Part shown: piece after piece, positions 4,726 to 11,476 of the stretch
Numbering within the stretch: the stretch's first letter is position 1
Layout of the letters: each line of letters opens with the position of its first letter
DNA from: Chloroflexota bacterium
GTDB taxonomy: Bacteria > Chloroflexota > Anaerolineae > Anaerolineales > UBA11858
Length of the DNA: 11,476 nucleotides
Direction of reading: 5' to 3'
NCBI GenBank assembly: GCA_030666985.1
Contig: DAOUWT010000065.1
Coordinates: 1-11,476, forward strand
The notes under the pieces: model-generated
The model's input: only the letters and a program-made list of their open reading frames with translations
Told to the model about the DNA's origin: nothing
Databases searched by the model: none
Made by a program: the position numbers and the translations under genes

Positions 4726-6246
4726 TCAGGCCTCCATACCAATCATATCTGCTTCCACAAAATATTCGAGCAATCTTAAACCTTCCAGGCGCAGCACTTC
4801 GGGGAAGATGGCTTTGTAGATGGCGCAGTTGGGGGATTTACGGTCGTAGCGGCCGGTGGCGCGATAGCTCTCAAGGGGGCAGCCGCCCGTGCACCAGTTC
4901 TTCCATTGGCAGTCGCGGCAGTCTTCTTTTTCTTCAACGGATATGTTTTGAATGCCACGTTGGTCTTCGCGGATCAGGGAGAGGGGGTCTTCCGCGCTGA
5001 TGTCGGTAACAGTCTCATCCATCTTCATCTGGCATTTGGATACGCGCCCATGCTGGTCAAAAACCAAATAGCTATCTCCAACACTGCAAGTGCGTGCGTG
5101 CGGCAGGGCAAGGTTGGCCCGGTCAGTGAGGGAGGCCAAGAGGCTGCGTTCGGGCAAATTATTCTCAACGACTTTGAAGGCCGCCATCATACCGGCGATG
5201 ATTTGTTCTTCTTCTAATTTTAGGTCTTCGTGCCCTATCGAGAAATCGTTCTGGCGGTAAAAGTTGATGCTAAAAGGCAAATCGCGCTCCAGTACCCAGG
5301 CGATAATTTCCGGCAGGCCTTCGGCGTTGCGCCCGCTAACGGTGATGGAGATGTCGGGGATGAGACCTTGAGCGAGAGCCAACTCCACGGCTTCGGCTGC
5401 GTCATTGAAACTGCCACGTCCGCTGACGTAGGGACGCTGAACATCGTGCCATTCCCCCACGCCATCCAAGGAAAGCATCAAGCGCATGCCACGGGAGTGC
5501 AAGTCGGAAACCATCTCGTCGGTGAGCAAGGTGCCGTTGCTGAGCACGACTTCATCTAATTCTAATCCATGCTGGTCGGCCAGGGATCGGGCGTATTGGT
5601 GCAGTTCTAAGATGAGAGGGAATCGCAAGAGCGGCTCTCCCCCAGAGTATTTGAACTTGACTCTCTGGTAGCCGTGCTTCACCGCCGAACGGAAGGTGGC
5701 GTATATTGCGGCGCGGGCGGTTGCGGGGGTCATGTCTTCGCGGAGGTGGGGGAGGTAGCAGTAGGCGCAGTCTAGGTTGCAGCGGTCGGTGAGGTGGAGC
5801 CAGGAGGAGAGGGGCGAGGTAGGAGTTAGGAGATGCGGGGTGCGAGTTAGGAGTTGCGAGTTAGGGGTTAGGAGGATTGAGGCTGTTTGCAGCAAACCTA
5901 CCCTTGCCAACTCGTTTAATGCCAATGTCTCATTTTCCTCAAGCTGGAGGCTCTCAATGTTTTGAGGTTCTTGAAAGCGGGTCCAGAGCTGGTAGGCGGG
6001 TTGGTTGAGCACCGCCAGAGGGACAGCACCGCCCGGTACGAACATTCCCTGCCAGTCGCCGGGGAGGGGGAAGGTTTGGGCGTTTGCGGCAACACGCCAG
6101 GGGCCGGTGAGGTCAGCGGAGGTGAGGGTGGGGCAGGGGGTAGAGGCGCAGGCGCAGTCGCATTGATTAAAATTGGCGAGGTTTTGGCTATCTCCCCCAT
6201 TCAGTGTGAACAGCACAATAGGGCGTTTTACCAACTCGACTTTCAT
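4726..6246 (-). CDS. Radical SAM/SPASM peptide-modifying-type enzyme
   Basis: It probably uses S-adenosylmethionine and a [4Fe-4S] cluster to modify a peptide or protein by radical chemistry. CNLDCAYC (C156, C160, C163) is the radical SAM cluster motif, with SGGEP at 201-205. The C-terminus carries all seven SPASM cysteines with canonical spacing: C387-x12-G-x4-C405, then C443-x2-C446-x5-C452-x3-C456-x17-C474, for auxiliary clusters. Residues about 70-120 (LNQPAYQLW, later NELARVGLLQ) resemble a PqqD-like peptide-binding (RRE) domain, and a Cys cluster (C29, C31, C33, C38) lies before it. The linker at about 123-146 is low complexity and encoded by DNA repeats. Translation is probably coupled to the upstream STAND gene: its TAG stop is 2 nt before this ATG, and GAGGG is a likely ribosome binding site. 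Composition looks more GC-rich than the two ATPase genes. Close types include sulfatase-maturase-like and FxsB-like enzymes; the substrate is unknown. Confidence 0.9.
   Translation of the reverse strand: MKVELVKRPIVLFTLNGGDSQNLANFNQCDCACASTPCPTLTSADLTGPWRVAANAQTFPLPGDWQGMFVPGGAVPLAVLNQPAYQLWTRFQEPQNIESLQLEENETLALNELARVGLLQTASILLTPNSQLLTRTPHLLTPTSPLSSWLHLTDRCNLDCAYCYLPHLREDMTPATARAAIYATFRSAVKHGYQRVKFKYSGGEPLLRFPLILELHQYARSLADQHGLELDEVVLSNGTLLTDEMVSDLHSRGMRLMLSLDGVGEWHDVQRPYVSGRGSFNDAAEAVELALAQGLIPDISITVSGRNAEGLPEIIAWVLERDLPFSINFYRQNDFSIGHEDLKLEEEQIIAGMMAAFKVVENNLPERSLLASLTDRANLALPHARTCSVGDSYLVFDQHGRVSKCQMKMDETVTDISAEDPLSLIREDQRGIQNISVEEKEDCRDCQWKNWCTGGCPLESYRATGRYDRKSPNCAIYKAIFPEVLRLEGLRLLEYFVEADMIGMEA
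5818..5882. repeat. Short repeat tract inside the radical SAM gene
   Basis: The plus strand reads as overlapping copies of TGCGAGTTAGGAG and GTTAGG, resembling the intergenic repeats of this window. On the coding strand it stays in frame and gives a Leu-Leu-Thr-Pro-rich linker (about residues 123-144, LLTPNSQLLTRTPHLLTPTS) between the RRE-like region and the radical SAM core. No conserved domain is interrupted, which may explain why it is tolerated. Confidence 0.8.
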
Positions 6247-6248
6247 AT

Positions 6249-9209
6249 CTATACCCTCTTTTTCTCAGGGAGAATTTGAAGTTTGAGATATATCCGGTTT
6301 AACGATGCTAAAAGAGATGCTTCTTGTCGATCTTTACTTACGGATTCAGTTCTCTGACTCCAGGCGCCATCTAAATACTCAAACCATTGAACACGTGTTT
6401 CAATATCCAGCTTGCGAAGGACGTCTGCTAATCTATCAAACTCATGCCCCAATGCACTAGCCCCATGAGACCCCACATAGCCAAATGCAATCAATGGGTA
6501 TCCAATTGTAAAATGCTCCAAAGCTTGATTAAGTAAATCAAATTTTTCATCACCACTGTTTTGTAAAGCACGCTGTACTTTTAGTTGGCCTTGCAAGATT
6601 TTCCAGCGCCCACGGAGATCAGAAAACTGGTATTCCTGGTAGACATGCTTAATCTCAAATCCTTTCTCACCAATCCAACCTAAATATTTTTCATCTTTAA
6701 ATGCTTCCCAAGCTTTGTAACACAACTCTGTGTACTCAATCAAATTGGCAAACCAAAACCAGCCATCGGCCATAGCTTTAGCTTCCTCAATGCCTTCAGC
6801 CAAATATTTCAACCCTTGCTCATAATCTTCGAAACCTATCCCCAGAATACGCCCAGTACGGTTAAGAGCAGAAGGATAAGAACGACGGCTATACTCCCGA
6901 CAGTAATCAAGCGCATCTTCTGCCAACTCACGGGCATGAGAGCGCATATCAGCAACATTCTCATGACCTGGGAACACCACCTCTGCCTGGTGAGCTTGGA
7001 AAAGGCAGATGGCCATTTCCTGCCGAACCAGACCCAGCCAGCCCCAATTATTCAAAGTTGAGAATATCTTTTCAGCTTCATCATAAACCTCCCAGGCTTG
7101 AGCAAACCGACGTTCGTAACGAAAGACTTCTCCTTTAACGCTTAAAGCCATGCCAACAAAACGAGGTTCAGCCAGCGCTTGCCGAATTTCCAATGCGCTA
7201 TCCACTAAGTCATGAGCGTCTTGGTATAAACCCCGCAAGGCCTGCACGTAAGCATATTGAGATTGAATCACGGCCAGTTCTTCAACTGTGTCTTCTCTCA
7301 AGGGTGTTCTACGCAAGGCCTCCAGATACCAATCTCCCGCTTTGTGCCAATCTCCCGTATTACGACAATAGTATCCCAGCTCTGTAAGAGCTTCTCCTTC
7401 CAAGAGTTTTAACTTTGTTGAAGCTTTTGGGTTACGTGTGCGTTCAAGAGCGCCTTCAAAGTCTTCTCGTGCATCTTTGACATAACCTGGTTGCCGCACT
7501 CCGGCATTGCCACGCAAATGTAAAATGTGATATTCCCATTCCAGATTTCCTTGACAAATATCCCACAGCGAATTCAGCAAGCGCACAGATTGATCAGGCC
7601 GTCCAATTTCATACAAGTACTTTGCGGCACGTGTGATAATCTCAAATTGAATTTCAGGATGCTTCTGATACCAATTATGGAAACTCTGAATTTCGAGTTT
7701 AATAATATCTTCAAGCGGGTCAAAAACCCTCTCGCCAGGCAAAAAACGTTGTATTTCAGCCCATAAAAGTTCCATAAAGCGAATTTGGTGATGTTGATCA
7801 GCCTGTTTAAAAAGTTCAAGAAAGCGATGGGAGCCTTCCTTGTAATCACAAAGCATCAGATAATATAATTGAGTAGTTTGCAACAAGAATAGATCAAAAC
7901 TTTCTTTATCCAAATCAAAAACCTGGTTTAGCAATCCGGCTTGTATTTCTTCTGACCGAATATCTGCCAGTACCTTATCCAGCACTTCCTTTTTCCTCTG
8001 GATATCAATTTCTTGTTCAACAATTTGCTCACTGTAATCAATAATAGCTTTCTGCCACATCGCGGTTCGCTGCTCTTTTTCAAAATCCCGATATGGGATA
8101 ATACGCCGGGCTAGTTCCTCCGCTAAAACATCCTGCAAAGTAACATATTTACTATTTGCACGTGGCCTAACCCACGGGAATTGAAGCAATTCTTGCCAAG
8201 CATCATCCCAAGTTGGTATATCCAGCGGCAAGGCTCGATCGCTCATCAATTGTTTCCATAAATCCTTACTAACTCTGCGCCGCACAATACCCAGGCGGAA
8301 GATAGCTTCATGCCAGAAATCGCTTTCCTGATATGGAATAACCAACCGTCGCAAGTAAGCATCATGCAAGGCACCATTTTGATAGGGCCACTTAGTTTCA
8401 CTAGCCTTGATATCGAGTTGTTCCACCTCTTCTGGAATTCCTATTGTACTTAAATAGTAAATTGACAATGCTAACCACAAGGGATGCCCTTTGCTCATCA
8501 AAGCCAAACGCTCTTTTTCTTCTTCCTCTAACACTTCTATCACTGGGCTTTCTTCTAAATACCGCAGACTTTCTTCCCGACTGAACTTACCTAAGACCAA
8601 ATGTCTATAATCCAATTTAGGGTGCTCATCCAGTTCTCGCTCTACAGGATCATTCCGGTTACCAATTGGCCGCCCGGCCAAAACAATTACTGTTTGAGGA
8701 AGTTTTTTTAACCACAGCAACAAACGATTGAGTGTATCTGTACCACGAATAGATTCTATAGTATCAAAAATCAAAATAGAGGTAAATTCACTTCTTTCGA
8801 TAAAATCTTGGTAATCTTCCACAAATATATCTTTGGTCTTGCGCAAATGTGCCAATACAGTTTCATGCCCTATTTTGGCTTTCTCGATTTTGGGCATTTT
8901 CACCAAAGAGTTTTTATATTCCTGGAAATAGTCACCCTGGCCAAGACCTTCGGCAATATGACGGCTCAAATTCGTGATCGACCAATACTCAGAATCGTCA
9001 ATGTCAATTGGCCCGACATAGACTACCTCTTTGAGTTGCAAACGCCGAGAGAGGTTACGCAGCAAATAAGATTTTCCTACACCGCCATCTCCATAGAGCA
9101 ATAAAGCTCTAGAAACCCCATCGCGCTGTACATCCAGTATTAAATCTCGGATTTTATCTTCTTCGGCCTGCCTGGGGGTATACACTGGAAAAATGTTTTG
9201 GTGATTCAT
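6249..9209 (-). CDS. STAND-type ATPase with C-terminal TPR-like repeats
   Basis: This looks like a signal-sensing NTPase switch. The N-terminal P-loop domain has Walker A GDGGVGKS (residues 40-47), Walker B SILIFDTIE (144-152, D149), a VIVLAGRP strand with Arg180, and GHPLWL (241-246), the GxP motif typical of STAND ATPases. A winged-helix-like region follows (about 285-400). From about 520 to 860 the chain is helical with TPR-like pairs, for example ALTELGYYCRNTGDWHKAG and VKGEVFRYERRFAQAWEVY. No nuclease, TIR, protease or membrane effector domain is visible in its 986 residues. ATG9209 is preferred because GGAGG lies 6 nt upstream; a GTG at 9224 would add five residues. It starts 19 nt after the TIR gene. 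Inference: the TPR array binds a trigger or partner and the neighbouring TIR protein is the effector. A regulatory ATPase of the SARP/MalT style is possible, but no DNA-binding domain is seen. Confidence 0.88.
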   Translation of the reverse strand: MNHQNIFPVYTPRQAEEDKIRDLILDVQRDGVSRALLLYGDGGVGKSYLLRNLSRRLQLKEVVYVGPIDIDDSEYWSITNLSRHIAEGLGQGDYFQEYKNSLVKMPKIEKAKIGHETVLAHLRKTKDIFVEDYQDFIERSEFTSILIFDTIESIRGTDTLNRLLLWLKKLPQTVIVLAGRPIGNRNDPVERELDEHPKLDYRHLVLGKFSREESLRYLEESPVIEVLEEEEKERLALMSKGHPLWLALSIYYLSTIGIPEEVEQLDIKASETKWPYQNGALHDAYLRRLVIPYQESDFWHEAIFRLGIVRRRVSKDLWKQLMSDRALPLDIPTWDDAWQELLQFPWVRPRANSKYVTLQDVLAEELARRIIPYRDFEKEQRTAMWQKAIIDYSEQIVEQEIDIQRKKEVLDKVLADIRSEEIQAGLLNQVFDLDKESFDLFLLQTTQLYYLMLCDYKEGSHRFLELFKQADQHHQIRFMELLWAEIQRFLPGERVFDPLEDIIKLEIQSFHNWYQKHPEIQFEIITRAAKYLYEIGRPDQSVRLLNSLWDICQGNLEWEYHILHLRGNAGVRQPGYVKDAREDFEGALERTRNPKASTKLKLLEGEALTELGYYCRNTGDWHKAGDWYLEALRRTPLREDTVEELAVIQSQYAYVQALRGLYQDAHDLVDSALEIRQALAEPRFVGMALSVKGEVFRYERRFAQAWEVYDEAEKIFSTLNNWGWLGLVRQEMAICLFQAHQAEVVFPGHENVADMRSHARELAEDALDYCREYSRRSYPSALNRTGRILGIGFEDYEQGLKYLAEGIEEAKAMADGWFWFANLIEYTELCYKAWEAFKDEKYLGWIGEKGFEIKHVYQEYQFSDLRGRWKILQGQLKVQRALQNSGDEKFDLLNQALEHFTIGYPLIAFGYVGSHGASALGHEFDRLADVLRKLDIETRVQWFEYLDGAWSQRTESVSKDRQEASLLASLNRIYLKLQILPEKKRV

Positions 9210-9228
9210 CCTGCTCCTCCACACCTGC

Positions 9229-11082
9229 CTATAATAAATCTAAAAGTTTATTGGATAACTGCGGGGTAATTTGATGTGCCGTATTCTGGAATTCTTCATC
9301 TTCTGATATGCGCGTTTTGATGATCTCGGCCAGTTCTTGTGGTGAATAGAGATTCGACTTAAGCCCAGATTCAAAAACACTTTTGGTAAATTGTAGAATA
9401 CCCGCTACTAACTCGTCTGCCGCTGATAAACGCTGATATTCGATCTGATGCCAGAGATTCTCCAAGAGGACAATTGCCTTATCAGTGCCGTCCCACTCAT
9501 GCCAGCGATTCTGATAGAACAAACTAGCCTTATGATGCGCGGTAGCTTGTTCAGGTAGTGTCTCATAAAAATAACGAAAGAGCAGCCGCCGAATGGCCGG
9601 ATAAAACACCGTCCACAAGTCATTGGGAACCGGCTCGGTAATATAGGTGCGTTTGAGCGCATTGTGCAAATTGCTGGTTTCCCAACCCAATTTACGCATA
9701 TTATCCGAAAGTCTCACATTCCCCTGCATCCAATCTGTGATGTAACGAGCAATAAATCGCCGGTTGAGACACAATCCAGAGAGGGCTGTTATCAATGCTT
9801 CGCATTGAGGCTGAATGCGGTTGGCATCTCTCTCGCCAGGTAACAGGCTGTCAGGCGATAAGATAGTTTCTTCAATATAAGGTCTCGCCAATGCTGTGAA
9901 AAGTGTCTGGCTTTCGATATCATCGGGATCAAACATATAAGCTTGTTTTTTTATCCAATCCAGATAGAGCACTAACAAAGCTGGCAAGCCTTCGGAGACA
10001 CGCTGCAACAATTTTGCAGTCTCGTCAAGCCAGCCCTGCCCTTCGTTTATTCCGTCCTGAACAGTCATCTTCTTCAGGGTTGTGAAAACCACATTTACTG
10101 TAAATGGTGAAAGAGTCCGCGATTTGAAACGGGGATACTCAGGAAGAACCCTGATCCAAGCACCAAAGTGCCTGCGGGTGGCAGCCACAAAAGCCAGACG
10201 AACCTTTTCATGGTTGCGGAGCTGCATGTCAATCTTGCTTAACGTTTCGCGCAAACCAACCGCAGTTTTATCACTGAGCAATTCGGCATTATCCAACAAT
10301 AACAACCAAAATTTCTCTGATCTACTAATCTGGCGGGCTATTTTTATGATAGCCTTTTCGTTAATCGGATTGGAGATTTTCGAACCAAAAAACTTCGATA
10401 AAAGTGCGGTCTTATCGCTACGCAAAGCCAGCGAATTGGCTGCACGCAAACTTACTTGGCGAATCTCCCAGTGTTGTGAATTCTTCTTCTGCAGATCATC
10501 TGCCAATCGAGTCATAAACCAGGATTTTCCCATCTGTGGCGGGGCCAATAGTTGCCAAAAATGAACACCGCCTGTTGGCTTGGTTAAGTTACTGAGTATC
10601 TCGTCTAACTCTTCTTCTCGATTTTGAAAATCAGGTTTATAAGGATGCTTATCATCTGCTTTTTTAGGTACCATACCCTTTGTATCCCTTTCAACTATCC
10701 GTATTAGACTTTGCAGTTCATTCTCCCGTTCTGTACCAGTGAGGTCAAATTGATCAAAAGTTCCTAAAAACCCTGCTTTTTCCAAGTCAACAGGTTCCAA
10801 TAATATGACGTAAATCAAATGACTACTTCGATTTTTTTCCAATTGGATTGCGATTTCCTTTTCGTGTTGGCAATAACCCGAAGCAAGAAATGCTTTAGAC
10901 AACAAAGCTAAAAAGAAATCCGCTGCTGGGATTTTTTTTTCGATCCAATTAATAAATCTTCCCCCTCGTTCTAAAGGTTCCTCCCAATAGAACACTTCCT
11001 GACCTGCTTCCTGAAACTTTCTGACGATTTCGGAAGCGACTTTACTGTCTTCTTCTGCATAACTTAAAAATATCTTACTCAT
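9229..11082 (-). CDS. TIR-domain protein with STAND-type ATPase module
   Basis: Residues 1-about 130 are a TIR domain: KIFLSYAEED at the start, FINWIEKKIPAADFFLALLS, then LASGYCQHE, where E74 sits at the place of the catalytic Glu of NAD+-cleaving TIR enzymes. A linker leads to a P-loop ATPase from about 152 (FQNREEEL). It has a degenerate Walker A (APPQMGKS, 180-187, first Gly replaced by Ala), Walker B FWLLLLDNAE (D264), an AFVAATRR strand and a GLPALL motif, all in STAND order. The C-terminal part (about 410-617) is helical with a winged-helix-like segment and no clear repeat sensor. Start ATG11082 is supported by the MSKIFLSY start of the TIR fold, with GGAAAG upstream. It is the first gene of the operon. 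Bacterial TIR-STAND proteins usually act in phage defence by NAD+ depletion or nucleotide signalling; that role is inferred from the family. Confidence 0.9.
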   Translation of the reverse strand: MSKIFLSYAEEDSKVASEIVRKFQEAGQEVFYWEEPLERGGRFINWIEKKIPAADFFLALLSKAFLASGYCQHEKEIAIQLEKNRSSHLIYVILLEPVDLEKAGFLGTFDQFDLTGTERENELQSLIRIVERDTKGMVPKKADDKHPYKPDFQNREEELDEILSNLTKPTGGVHFWQLLAPPQMGKSWFMTRLADDLQKKNSQHWEIRQVSLRAANSLALRSDKTALLSKFFGSKISNPINEKAIIKIARQISRSEKFWLLLLDNAELLSDKTAVGLRETLSKIDMQLRNHEKVRLAFVAATRRHFGAWIRVLPEYPRFKSRTLSPFTVNVVFTTLKKMTVQDGINEGQGWLDETAKLLQRVSEGLPALLVLYLDWIKKQAYMFDPDDIESQTLFTALARPYIEETILSPDSLLPGERDANRIQPQCEALITALSGLCLNRRFIARYITDWMQGNVRLSDNMRKLGWETSNLHNALKRTYITEPVPNDLWTVFYPAIRRLLFRYFYETLPEQATAHHKASLFYQNRWHEWDGTDKAIVLLENLWHQIEYQRLSAADELVAGILQFTKSVFESGLKSNLYSPQELAEIIKTRISEDEEFQNTAHQITPQLSNKLLDLL

Positions 11083-11476
11083 CTAGTTCTTTCCACTTCT
11101 CCAGACAATCAAAGTTGTAGCTAACAGTAGTCAAAACTACAATGCTGTTCAAACACAAAACATCCATATCAACAACTACTTTAAACAAAAAACTACCTTG
11201 ACACGCCGATAAAACTACAGCGTATCAAAGCAGTCTGGAAGCAAACTAAATATTTGGAGTAAGAGACATTATTCAGCAATTGCGTTCTTCTCCTCCGAGA
11301 AAATAACCAATTATTCTTATGTTATTATATTATAAAATAGTTATTATTATTTTGCAAATAGAACATCCGTTCGACACAATAACCTGCAACATAACCGAAA
11401 TTCACACCACACCTACAACCCCACATACGGATTCCCCCGCCTCTCCCTCCCCACACTCGTCTCCGGCCCATGGCCT
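11083..11476. other. Operon upstream region and right edge without a recognised gene
   Basis: Between the TIR start and the promoter lies a leader of about 240 nt. It contains weak inverted repeats (TTGTAG/CTACAA at 11115-11142, with a competing GTAG/CTAC inside). The stretch 11300-11360 is very AT-rich and carries the promoter. The last about 75 bases are C-rich. A minus-strand frame is open from the edge to a stop at 11413-11415, but it is only about 20 codons, too short to call a gene. Confidence 0.6.
11329..11357 (-). promoter_or_regulatory. Sigma70-type promoter of the TIR-STAND-radical SAM operon
   Basis: On the minus strand TTGCAA (11357-11352) and a perfect TATAAT (11334-11329) are separated by 17 nt. 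The same -35 hexamer and spacing occur before recA. GTTATT occurs in direct repeat at 11321-11326 and 11340-11345 (in the presumed start region and in the spacer), with the inverse AATAAC at 11302-11307, which could be operator sites. The predicted transcript has a 5' leader of about 240 nt. Confidence 0.65.

Noticed and set aside
4740..4742. Upstream GTG start of the small protein overlapping the radical SAM gene
   Set aside because: ATG4724 directly follows the upstream stop with GGAGG 6 nt before it, a far better start.
4906..5559. Plus-strand open frames opposite the radical SAM gene
   Set aside because: They are shadows of the high-GC coding strand. The minus-strand frame has all the cluster motifs, coupled starts and domain structure.
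9222..9224. GTG start for the STAND-TPR gene
   Set aside because: ATG9209 has GGAGG at the ideal distance. The GTG has no Shine-Dalgarno sequence and would add only five residues without domain support.
11413..11475. Open minus-strand frame running off the right edge
   Set aside because: It is only about 20 codons, in low-complexity C-rich sequence, with no recognisable domain; it could as well be spacer.

Overview
The window looks like a chromosomal segment of a Chloroflexota bacterium, most likely Anaerolineae-like. This assignment is an inference from the recA-recX-rny gene order, the many G-rich short tandem repeats between genes and the general protein style; no marker gene fixes it.

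Left half, plus strand (about 1-4093): three housekeeping genes in a row. They are a short, divergent RecA recombinase (239-1168), its modulator RecX (1619-2248) and the membrane-anchored endoribonuclease RNase Y (2543-4093). The gaps are unusually busy. A 9-bp repeat array and a promoter precede recA. The recA-recX gap holds a series of inverted repeats that could fold as a structured RNA. The recX-rny gap is almost entirely a 7/8-bp tandem array followed by a second 8-bp array. The stop codons of both recX and rny lie within, or at the first unit of, these arrays.

Junction (4094-4400): another heptamer array interrupted by a compact foldback element of about 148 bp. The element has a long imperfect terminal stem and two perfect inner hairpins whose loops are complementary to each other. 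A strong bidirectional terminator follows and separates the plus-strand genes from the minus-strand operon.

Right half, minus strand (11082 down to 4401): a compact four-gene operon behind a good sigma70-type promoter at 11329-11357. In transcription order it encodes a TIR-domain protein with a STAND-type ATPase, a second STAND ATPase with a TPR-rich C-terminus, a radical SAM/SPASM peptide-modifying-type enzyme with an RRE-like N-terminus, and a small charged helical protein. Gaps are 19, 2 and 1 nt, so the last three genes are probably translationally coupled. The design suggests a conflict (defence or self/non-self) module: the TPR-ATPase would sense, the TIR-ATPase would kill by NAD+ cleavage, and the radical SAM enzyme would make or modify a peptide or protein part. 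The closest known parallel is the actinobacterial FxSxx-COOH loci (FxsB radical SAM, FxsC TIR-like, FxsT NB-ARC/TPR). Here the domains are arranged differently and no FxSxx precursor is visible. This operon is the best candidate for an undescribed system in the window.
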